A stretch of 64,000 nucleotides of DNA from Acanthornis magna. Lineage: Eukaryota; Chordata; Aves; Passeriformes; Acanthizidae. Below the pieces are notes generated by a model, which saw only the letters and a list, made by a program, of their open reading frames with translations, searched no databases and was not told the origin of the DNA. Location: the NCBI GenBank assembly GCA_036785705.1, contig JAWUZG010000963.1, positions 62,001 to 126,000 of the forward strand, read 5' to 3'. Both the position numbers and the translations under genes were made by a program. Positions 12,501-24,500 of this stretch are shown piece after piece (position 1 is the first letter of the stretch; every line of letters starts with the position of its first letter).

Positions 12501-15500
12501 AGTGGCTGAGGGGAAAGGGTCATTCCAACCCAAGTGCTGGTTTTGAGTGCACCTATAAAACGGATTATTAGCTACATCTTCAGCTCGGTGTCTCAGTGCT
12601 CCTTTCCTGCCACTGTCTGAGATTATTCCAGTTACACTCCACAGGAGCAGCAAATCCTCCTCTCCTCCCTGCATTCCCTGGATCCTCCTCAGCTCTCCAC
12701 CCTTCCCCACACCACTGTGAGCTGTACTCAGAACAGTGACCCAGGAAAGCCCCGCACAGGGATCCAGGACAAATCCCACTGCAGGTCTGGGCACAAGGAG
12801 CAGATGGTCCCAGCCCCACTGAGGGCGCTGAAACGGGGAGGAAGCACAGCACTGTGCTGATAGCAGAACTGCTCTGGGAAGTGTTCCTGGCAGAGGAACA
12901 CCCTCTGCCCTCCTCACTGAAGAGCAAGTGACTGTGAAACACAGGGTTTTCTTTTAGACACTTAAATGTAGAGATTTTAGATAAAAGTTAGTTCTGTTAA
13001 AATCAACTAGAATAGAAAAAGACACAGAACTCAGCTAGAAAGAAATTAATGATTAAATGCAGAGTAGCCTTTGATTATTTGATATTTACTCAGCTGAGCT
13101 TAGAATAGACAATTAATAATCTTAAGAAAAGAGGTTCAAAGGAGAGCCTAGACAGTTACAAATTTTGCCCAGATGCAATAGAAGAGAGCATTGGGAGTTT
13201 TCCAGGGTCAAATGTATTGTCAAAAATCAGCGAAGTAAGAAGGTCACAGTGAGGAAGACAAGTTTTACTTCCTTAAAAGCAGCCCTCAGACTCAATTAAT
13301 GACCACCGACTCAATTCCATTGCAGGAACTGCACATGCTTAATGACTTTTTGCTAATTTCCATATGAAGCAGGGAATGGGAGGCGCTTATGCTATGAATA
13401 TGTATCTGTATTTTAAATATGCATTATTGTTATAGATAAGTAAGTTCTGTGTTGCATTGTTACTCTGGAGCTGTACATTTGGGAGCTATCCCTGCAGCTC
13501 AAATAAACATACACTTTCTAACCTTAACAAGTTACAGAGTCTCTGTCCGTCTCAGGTGGATATCGATATTAGATCTGTATCTGCATTTTAATAATTCAAC
13601 TGGACCTTCAGAGAACACCCTCCTCCCAAATATCCCCTGCTCAACATCAGTGCTGCTGGATTAGAAGCACATGGACAGATCAAACATTGTCCTTACAGTT
13701 ACCTGGAAACACTGAGAGATGATTTTAAAATAGAAGCTTCAAAACCACCTTGACCAGACTGAATCTGAATTGTGTTTGAGGATGCTCTGAATCCTCAGTG
13801 AGAAAGAAGAAACACTTGGAGAAGTCCTACAGCACTTCAATAAATAACTAAATTCATTTATATTTAAATAATGCATTTAGGATGGCCCCAAGTTCTGGCC
13901 CACTCAGTAGGTGGGGAAGTATTTCCTATTCCTTCTGCTGAGAGAAAAGACAGCAGCAAGGACAGACCCTGTTCTGCCTCCCCCTTGCACACCTGAGACT
14001 CTCCCTAAACATCTGAGGGGATTTTGTGACAAGGGAGGAAGTCTCTTGAACCAGCAGAGCAGAACTTGCTTTGTCAATTCAATAAACCCCAGCAAGGACT
14101 GGCCAATTGTGTTGTACAGAAAGACCCTTCACAACCTGACTCGATCCATTCAGGGATTATTTTCTGAACCTCTATGCAAAGTTTTATACCAGAGGTGTTG
14201 GAATGGTTGTGTTTCCAAGCCCCCCATGAGCTCCATCCCCACAGAGGGAATTATCACCAGTGTCCAGAATAAAGCTCTGTATCCATCCTCCTCCCGCTAA
14301 GGAAAACCCTGAGAATGGACCATGGACTGGTGGCATTGTTCCTTTGAAGAACAAAGACTTTCACACCTTTTTAATAAGCTGAAGCTTGAGGGAACAGTGA
14401 ATGGTTTATTTTAGCACCCTGAGGTGAATGGGCACAGCCTGGGACAGAAGAACAAATTAAAAAAATTCTTCTGCTATAGAAACCATTGAGATTTTGAGTA
14501 ATTTCTAAACACTCTGCCCTTGCTGCTGAAAGATCACCTCTGTTTTCCTTTGGGCCTGTCAACAGTGCAGAACACATGAAATCTTTTCTCTTTCCAGAAC
14601 ATTTTCCACCCTCAGGCAGCTGTCCAGGCACAGCAGCACATCTGAGTGACCACACAGGCAGGACTGTGAAACCCTCTGCAAAAACTGGCTCTGGGCACAG
14701 GCTGGAGAGCAGAACCCCAGTGACCCCATCGGAGCCAGATCTGTGTCCTGCCAGCACAGGAACCCAAAACCCTCTGCAAAAACTGGCTCTGGGCACAGGC
14801 TGGGGAGCAAAACCCCAGTGACCCCATCGGAGCCAGATCTGTGTCCTGCGGGCACAGGAACCCAAAACCCTCTGCAAAAACTGGCTCTGGGCACAGGCTG
14901 GGGAGCAAAACCCCAGTGACCCCAGCACAGCCAGATCTATGTCCTGCCAGCACAGGAACCCAAAACCCTCTGCAAAAACTGGCTCTGGGCACAGGCTGGA
15001 GAGCAAAACCCCAGTGACCCCATCGGAGCCAGATCTATGTCCTGCAGGCACAGGAACCCAAAACCCTCTGCAAAAACTGGCTCTGGGCAAAGGCTGGAGA
15101 GCAAAACCCCAGTGACCCCATCGGAGCCAGATCTGTGTCCTGCAGGCACAGGAACCCAAAACCCTCTGCAAAAACTGGCTCTGGGCACAGGCTGGAGAGC
15201 AGAACCCCAGTGACCCCATCGGAGCCAGATCTGTGTCCTGCAGGCACAGGAACCCCGGGGTGAAAACAACACCCAGGGACAAAGGGCTGCACCAGCTCTG
15301 TGCTTTTCCCTCCCTCTCTCATCGAGATTGCAGCTGGAGGTGGGATTTTCACCAGCAAAAAGGGCACCTGGAGCACTTTTGGGTGAGCTGGTGCAGCCCC
15401 AGACAAGCTGAGGCCAGAGGAACACCAAACGGAGCTCTCTGGGAAAAGTGGGGCTCAGAATCAAACACCAGAGCTCTCCACAAGGATTTGCCAACAGTGC

Positions 15501-18500
15501 CCCAATCCCATCTCTCCCAAGGGCTGAAATACTGAACATCACTAACCACAGCTTTTTAATCCTGTCCCAGAGGATGTTGCTGGAATTTCTCAACGCTCCA
15601 GAAATTTCCTCTTGAAAGGTTTCCTAGAGGTGTAGATTTCACTGCAGGCTTTTTCCTTAGGCTTTTCCAGCAGCAGAAATGGCTTTAAGGAGTGACTGCT
15701 CAGGCTCTGTGCTGCAGAGTCTTTCACTGAGTTCTTGTGCACAAAGCTTTACTATCCAGATTCACAAAAATCCACTGATTTTTATTTATTTACCTTTAAT
15801 CCCCCATTACTCCAGAGATATAAACCAGAATCCTTCTCATCAAGATATCAGGACTGTACCCAACTCTGACTCTAAGCTAATTCCTACTAGGAAATGAATT
15901 ATCCTTTCAAACAGTATAAATGAGAAAACATCTCTCTTTAGAATGTTAAAAAAAAAAGGAAGAAAGTATGTGTTCTATGGAATTCTATGGAATTATTTCA
16001 GGATAAAAAGAAATTAAACAGAACCTCTATTATTCACACAAAAACTGTCAAATAAACACAGCTGGTAGCAATGTTTCGATGCAAAATTTGTTCTCCTTGA
16101 CTGCAAGAAAATGTCAATAGGAAAAAATATCATAGACTGTAATGTCACTCTCTAGATTTTTGGGGTTTTTTTAAATAATGGCAGTAAGACACAGCTCGGT
16201 CATTAAAAACTTAGGAGGGGAATAAAATAGTCATGGCTGATCTGATCAGTGTCTACAAAACTGCCAAGGTGACTATTAATGTAGGCACTATTTTAATATA
16301 TGATCCCCAAAGTTATTTATGATGTCATGTTGTAAAATGCAACTATTATTGTTGTTATTGTCATTGTTTTTCCTTTCCAATCTCCCAGTCAGTAAAACTG
16401 CAATGTATTTTTATTTCCCTTATGATGCCCTGCCTTGTAGCTACCACTACAACCCCGAAGAAAACATTTCTCTACCTCAGAATCTTTGAGTCTCACATAA
16501 TTAGATGGGAAAACTCCTGATTTATCACCCAGCGTGCCCGTCCACCAGTCACCATCTTTCTTTGTCACCAGGATCAGGTCACCTTGTTGGAAAGTGAGGT
16601 CCCCCTGCTCCGAGCTCTCGTAGGTGTACATGGCAATGTACTCTGGAAAAGGGAAATACACACAGGACATGGCAAAATCCTGAGGAACCCTCAGTGAGCC
16701 CCTGAAAAACTAACTAATATCATGTCATCTATTCACAGGCTTGACAGGAGACAAGTTTATCATTTATTACTCATAAATCTCAATATTTAACGCATGAAAT
16801 TGGATCTATCAGGACTGAACAGGATCTATCAAAAGGCTGCCTTGGGGGTTTTGCACAGAATTTGCTATTATAATTCAAATGTACAGAAATCATTCATTTC
16901 CAATTAGAATGTTTCCCAGTGGTTTCTGGTTTGTGCTGATGACTGGAATTTTCAGTTTGGGATGGAAAGTCCACACAGCTTAAAAATCACCCTCAACACT
17001 TGAGTTCTTCTTAAATCCTCTCATCAGAAGATGCTAAATCCCTGCTTTATTATTTCTCACAAACACAGTTTTTCGGAAGCGTTTAAACAAAAGTTGCATT
17101 TCCTTTTAACACAAACATAAAACCTGAGATATCCCACCTGTGACAAGACTTTGCATGTCCACAAGTCCTTTCCCCCAAATATGAGGAAAACCAGAACAAG
17201 GTGATCTTTAGGGTCCCTCCCAACCCAAACCACCCTGGGATTCTATGGAATATTTGCTGAGCAAGAGCAGCTGTACTTTGAAATAATTGATTATCTCCCT
17301 TTTCTTTGCCTCCTTCTAGTTCCTGTAGTGCTCATGCCAGAGGCAAATTAAATGTAAATGTACCTAAAACTGCCCCTAGAACTGCAGTTATAAACTTCTG
17401 GTGTGCTGTACAGATGATCCACAAACGTTGGCCTGTAACCCTTATTTAAATTAATTTATTTCCTCTGCTGTGATTTAATTAACCTTTAGCTGACTCGGCA
17501 CTGCAGGGGATTAAGAGTTAAGGCAGCTCATGTGGCAATGCTCCCCTCCAGCTGAAGGGTGGCAACAGCCAGGAATTCCTCTTTTAAAACCCTTCAGAGG
17601 CCTGAAAATGATCTGATAATTCTGTGTATGTGCCCCAGGCCCCACCTTTAAAAAGGAGCTGACCATAAGGATCCCAATATTCTATAACTGACTGTCAGCG
17701 CCTCAATTAAGAGCTTTAATGAAATATTGGGAATGAGCTTTGGGGGACATTGAGACATTTATCCTGACATCGTGGACACATGGACAGATGTGCTTATTAG
17801 GCCCTCTGGAAAAACCCATTCCAGATCAGAAATTCTTATCAAAATACCGGTAAAAAATGTCCAATATTGAAAAAGTACAAGCTACAAAAAGTATCTTCAT
17901 ATCTTTTCTGATACGTGAAATTATTCCTTCTATATACACAACATACATAAATTGTTACAGTACTAATACTAATTCGAAATTATTCCAGAGGCAAATTGAT
18001 TTGCACTGGGATTTTCACACCACTTGAACACCAAAAGGTGATTGTTGATTTTGGTAATAAGCAGAGTTCTTGTGTTTAATGCCAGAGTGAGATGCTCCCA
18101 GTGCCATCCAGGACTCACCTTCCCCCGACATCGTTGCCTTGGCTGCTGGGGACGCTACTCTTTTCAGACTAGCAGGGCTTTCTGAGGAACCAGAATCCAT
18201 GCTTTAGAAGAAAATAATGGTTATGTAAGAAATTAAATCTCTTCAGAAAAATTATGATTATATTTCAAACTCAAAAACGCACATGCACCAGAATCAACTC
18301 CCTGTGTTTTAAAAGAAGAAACAGTAAATGTGCAAAATAAAGCTTTTACGTCCAGCGGCCTGTCATGGTTACATTTAAGCAACTGCCTTAAATACAGAAT
18401 TTTCTGCATCTCCTCTTTTTCCTAAGATAAAAAAAGGATCTAAAATCTTCTCATTTGTATTCCTATTGTTAACAGGAACATGTCTTCACATTACACAGAA

Positions 18501-21500
18501 TGAGATTTTAAATGTTTAATCCTCCAAGAATAATGAGAAGTGATTTAGATTTGAGGAGTACCTTTTAATTTTGGGCAGAGAAAAGCTCTGACTTACACAG
18601 CTGTACTTCATAAAATCCAATACACTCATTTTTCAGTTGCAAGCCACATAAAATTAAGAAGGTTAATTAATCTTTTGTTGGGGATGCAAGACCCAAGGAG
18701 AACTGAGGTCAGTTTTCTTATTGCTGACACAGATTTTCAGGGTTGCAAGTTAAAACCCTCCAGATAAATTTAAAAGGGCACTTTTAAAGGGTAAAACTTT
18801 GACATTCAAGTGTGCAGCCCTTCCTATTTCCTTATCCATCCCAGTACAGAAGCAAAGGACAGGAAAAGCAAACACAATACCTCGTTGACTTCCTAATGGG
18901 GCCTGAAATGAGCTTCACATAGGATTTGGGAAACCAGCCCTTCTGGCCCTGCACCTCCCCAAACCACCACATGTCCTGCTGCTCCAGCACTGTGATCACG
19001 TCGTTCTTGTTGAAGTTCAGGTGGTTGTCTTTTTTTGCTCTCCAAGGATACAGAGCCTGTGCTTGAAGCCCCTCCACTTTTTCACCCTTCGAAGAAAGGG
19101 AGAGAGAGAGGTCAGTCATGCTCCACCTTCATCAAAAAAGCTGCTTCAGGAATGATATTCTTAGGCTGCTTAGACAGCAACAAATACAGACTCTCTCTCA
19201 ACTAAAGCATCAATTAAACCTCCGAAGTAATTCCAGAAATCTTTACTGTCCTCTTGCATTTCTGTCTGTTAATACATCATCAAGATTAAATTAATTACTT
19301 TTACAATTGAGATATACATGTAATAAACTCTTGTAAAGCTGCTTTGGCAGGACTTAAAGTCCATTTTCTGGAAAATGATGCTTTGCTGCACATCATTCAT
19401 GGCACATTCCAATTTCTTTTTGCTCTGAGGTAGATATTCAGCACTTGCCAGAACACATGAACTCCCAAGAACAGTTTGTTGTTCCATTGAGGAAAAGGAA
19501 GTGCCTGAACAGAATTCAGCTGTGAAGCTTTGCCTCTGCTGTTCCACTTCACCACATAATCCACTTGGGAGGGAAGGTTGTCAAGGGAGTCAAGAAAGCC
19601 CCAAGGAAGTGACACAAAACTGGACCACCAAAATCTAAAAAAGCCATCCCAAAACAGCAAAACAGGAACTGCTTCGTGTTAAATCCTGCTCCAGATGTTG
19701 CCAGTGGATCACAGATCCATAGAATGGCCTGGGTTGGAAAGGATCCTAAATCCCACCCAGTGCCACCCCTGCCATGGCAGGGACACCTCCCACTGTCCCA
19801 GGCTGCTCCAACCCCAATGTCCAGCCTGGCCTTGGACACTGCCAGGGATCCAGGGGCAGCCACAGCTTCTCTGGCCACCCTGGGCCAGGGCCTGCCCACC
19901 CTCCCAGGGAACAATTCCTCATTCCCAACATCCCATCCAGCCCTGCCCTCTGCCACTGCCAACCATTCCCTGCCTCCTGTCCCTGCAGCCCTTGCAAATT
20001 GTCTCTCTCCATGGTTCCTGGGGCTCCTTCAGGCCCTGCAAGGCCACCCTGAGCTCACCCCAAAGCTTCTCCTCTCCAGGCTCAACAATCCCAACTCTCG
20101 CAGCCTTTCCTCCCAGCACAGCTCTCCATCCCTCTGCTCATCCTGCTGCCTCCATGGACTCTCTCCAGCAGCTCCAGCTCCTCCCTGTGCTGGAGGCAGC
20201 TCTGCAGGTGGGACCCTCCCTGTCACCCCTCCTGGAAGAGCTCGCCCATCTCAGGTGAGTGTTTTAACGCACAGGAAATTGTACTGAAAACAAAAAGGTT
20301 CACACTTTGCTCCCCAAGCCTTTGTGCTGGCTCAGAACATTTGGAGGAGCCCAGGAGCTCACCTGGCCCAGGACAGGGGAGGGAGATGAGCCTGTGACAG
20401 TGGCAGGAGTGAAGGCTGAGCGCTGCCGGAGCTGCCCTGCGCTGGGCACGGTCAGGGATGGCTGAGCTGCCCAGGCATCCCAGTTATCGCTCTCTGGTTT
20501 CTCACTGCTGTTTGCTGGCCAGCTGGGGAAAAAAACAAAGAAAAGAATGATGTAACTCCTACTGTTTTTAACTGAAGAAAAAAGTCATGCATAACAAAAC
20601 TTTCTGCATTCTACAATGATTTCTTTTCAATGAGTATCCACGAGTGGCGTGACTCCAGGAGCAGCAGTGCAATTGAACAGTGGTTAACCACAGCTTCATC
20701 TTCAAAGGCAACCCCCAAACTCAGCTGCTTGTCCTTGCCACTGAAGGGCATGTTTTTATTTCATTTCTTAGCTGCTCCCCAGCAAACAGAAGTCCAAGCA
20801 GTGCAGGCTGCATTATACGCAGTGGAAAGAGAAATAATTAACTGTTTTTTTCAAAACTGGTTTGAAATCTTCCAGCCTGCACATCACTGACTTCTCACAC
20901 CCCATTCCTTTAGACATGGAATCCCAGAATGTTAAATCCATCCAGTGCCACCCCTGCCATGGCAGGGACACCTCCCCCTGTCCCAGGCTGCTCCAAGCCC
21001 AATGTCCAGCCTGGCCTGGGACACTGCCAGGGATCCAGGGGCAGCCACAGCTGCTCTGGCCACCCTGGGCCAGGGCCTCCTATTGAGATACCAATTTTTA
21101 AATATGGATTCCATGGTCAAGGGATAAGGAATTACTGAAACTGCCCAGAACATTGAGTTAAGCCATCCAGGGAAGGGCATGTTTTCAAATTCCATCAGTC
21201 TTATTAATGGTGTGATCAGGAATTAAATCACCTCCTTATGTTATCTCTACCATTAGCATATTTTGCCTAAGCAATTTGGAAGCATTCAATAAGGCATGGT
21301 GTCAACTACTGTAGGAGAAAGGGATTTAGGAAGTTCCAGTATCTGAAGGGGCTCCAAGAGAGCTGGAGAGGGATTGTTCATTGGGAACTGGAGTGGCAGG
21401 GCAAGGGGGAATGGGTTCACACTAAAGAGGGGAAATTCAGGTGAGATATTGGGAAGGAAACCTTCCCTGGGAGGGTGGGCAGGCCCTGGCCCAGGGTGGC

Positions 21501-24500
21501 CAGAGCAGCTGTGGCTGCCCCTGGATCCCTGGCAGTGTCCAAGGCCAGGCTGGACATTGGGGTTGGAGCAGCCTGGGACAGTGGCAGGTGTCCCTGCCAT
21601 GGCAGGGGTGGCACTGGATGGGCTTTAAGGTCCTTCCATCCCAATCAGTGTGGGATTCTGTGAGTTCCAGAGAAGCAAACACCTCGGGATTTCCCCATGC
21701 CCACATCCCCACGCAGGCATGTCTCCTGTTCCTGCTGTGCCCAGGCAGGTTTGATGGGAGCAGCCTCAAGTCCCACAGGGCTGCAATTCTAACCGATTCC
21801 TACAGAAAATATCTTTCACTTTGGAGAAGGTATTTTCACTTTGCACTTTTGCTCCTGTGCTCACTGCCAGTTCCCAAGGACTCCACAGCCTGAAGTGCTC
21901 AGCAGCAGCCAAACCTACGTGGAGCTGAAGTCTGCCCAGTTGTTGGACGTTGCAGGAGCCTCAGGAGGGGCAGGGGCTCCCGGGGGGACGGAGGTTTCCT
22001 GCACGGACACTTTGGGAGCAGCAGAGGGCTCGGCCGCTGGCTTGGCAGAGGCTGGAACTTCACTGTCGGGAATTTTCTCGGCGTAGTTTGCAGGGAACCA
22101 TCCAGTTTTGCCCTTCAGTTCTCCACCGAGCCACCCTGGCTCTCCAGTCTGGCTTTCATCCACCTGCAGACACAGGAAGTTAGAGAGTCAAGAAACACAT
22201 CCTGCAAATGGAAATTTTACTGAAAACAACGCATCTCCTCCACAGTAACTAACTGTTTGCAATGCAAGAGGGCTTGACAATTGTGGGGGCTTTTGTTTGT
22301 TTTTTTTTTCTCCCAAGCTAAACTCATTGAATGGCTGGGGTTGGAAGGGTCCTTAAAGCCCACCCAGTGCCACCCCTGCCATGGCAGGGACACCTCCCAC
22401 TGTCCCAGGCTGCTCCATCCCCAATGTCCAGCCTGGCCTTGGACACTGCCAGGGATCCAGGGGCAGCCACAGCTGCTCTGGCCACCCTGGGCCAGGGCCT
22501 GCCCACCCTCCCAGGGAACAATTCCTCATTCCCAACATCCCATCCAGCCCTGCCCTCTGCCACTGGCAACCATTCCCTGCCTCCTGGCCCTGCAGCCCTT
22601 GTCCCCAGTCCCTCTCCACTTCTTGTGGAGCCCCTTCAGGCCCTGGAAGGGGCTCTGATGTCTCTCTACATCCTCTCCAGGCTGAACAATCCCAGCTCTC
22701 GCAGCCTTTCCTCCCAGCACAGCTCTCCATCCCTCTGCTCATCCTGGTGCCTCCATGGACTCTCTCCAGCAGCTCCAGCTCCTCCCTGTGCTGGGCCCAG
22801 GGCTGGGGCAGCTCTGCAGGTGAGCTCTCACCTGAGCTCAGGGGCACAATCACAATCCTTTCCTGGGGCTCAGCCCAGAGCGTGGATGGATCCCTGTCCC
22901 TGAACTCCTCAGAGGAGCTGCTGACAATTTTTGCCTCGGGTCATTTGTTGACTCTGTGCCTCCCACTGGAATTTGCATCCCATCCCCTCTTTTGGTGCAA
23001 ACCAATCCATTATTCCTACGTTTTCCGGGTCCTCCTCTCTCAGTCCCTGTGAGGCCAAGGCAATCCCAGCAATAAAGGCACTTTGTGCTTGACCAGTTCC
23101 ATGTGGGAGGTTTCTCTGCACTCTGCAGTGCAGAGCAAAATTTCCACTGCAGCAGGGATGGGAAAGCAGCAGGATGGGAGAGAAGGGCACAGCTGAGGGT
23201 GGATCTGGGAAAAATGGATTGTAGCACCCGAGGCTGAGCCATCCGAACACTGATCAGGGTCACCCAGCAGCACTCACTGGGGCAGGAACGGGAACGGCCA
23301 CACACAGAACAAACAAACAGCACCCAAGAGGCAAATTTGGGCTGTGGAGATGCTCTAAAAAGAGCATCTTTGGGGTGAACCACAGGCACACAGAAACCAC
23401 TGGGGTCTTTCAGGCAGAAGGAAAAAACCAAAGGGTTTTAGACCCATCCCATTAGTGTCTCTTCATGAGACGGTTTTAAGCGACAATAATTCTCAAACTG
23501 CCTATGAGGATACTCAGATTTCTGCTTATTCAACCCAATTAAGTTCTTTATGTATACTAATGAAAAGTCACTTTGAAGGATAATTTAAACTTCCTCATTC
23601 AGATCAGCTCTGGTTTCTTCTTCATATAAAATACAAGTCACATCTGGTTTTGCAGTATAATACTGGAATTTTAAATAGATTCCTTTGAATCTTTTTTAGG
23701 TTAATTTGTTCCAATTTCCCCATATTTTTACACCCACCCATCCACAAGTCCCAACAACAACCCCAGATTATTTTTTCCAAAATACAACCAAGCTTTAAAT
23801 GTACACCTGAATAGTGAATTACAGTGTGTGTGGAGGTTATTTTTTATTTATTCAACCGTTTTTTAAAGCTGCAGCTGACAACTCCTTAGTTCTGTGGATC
23901 ACATATAGAAGATTTATTCCAACTCCAACAATCAATAACTAAGAAAACTGATGAGAAACTGTCATTAGAATTTGTTGTAGATTTTTCATGGAATATCTGT
24001 TCCCACACAAAAGCTTGCTTGGGATATAGCCAGGATTAAAATCAATCTAAACTTACAGTGGAAGAAATTTAAAGTACATTGGAAGGACAAGATAACTAAA
24101 AAGTGGTAAAATTTAAAAAATAGAGTAATTCTGTAATCCATGGCACTAGATCCAGTGGTGCCACAGGCTCTTCCCAGAAGTCAGGCAGAGCAAAGCCCCC
24201 CCAGAATGGCAAATCCTTTTCCTTCCTGAATAAATCCGCACCCTCCTCCCTGACTGTCCCCAGACAGGCTCAGGGTCTGTGTCCACTTGAAGTGTTGATA
24301 CTCTTGGAAAGGTAATTGCCAAGCTCTGTTAAAGCCCAGCTCCGTGTGACAGAATGAGCTCTGCAGTCCAATTCCAGCCAGAATTCCAGCCAGGATTCCA
24401 GTCAGGATTCCAGCCAGAACTCCAGCCAGGATTCCAGCCAGGATTCCAGCCAGAACTCCAGCCAGAATTCCAGTCAGGATTCCAGCCAGGATTCCAGCCA

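Noticed and set aside
14668..15258. CRISPR-like array
   Set aside because: The repeats are contiguous 98-bp units without distinct spacers, in a vertebrate intron.
14371..15593. Repeated-peptide gene on the minus strand
   Set aside because: Frames come from the six-copy 98-bp array; different frames show the same peptide because 98 is not divisible by three.
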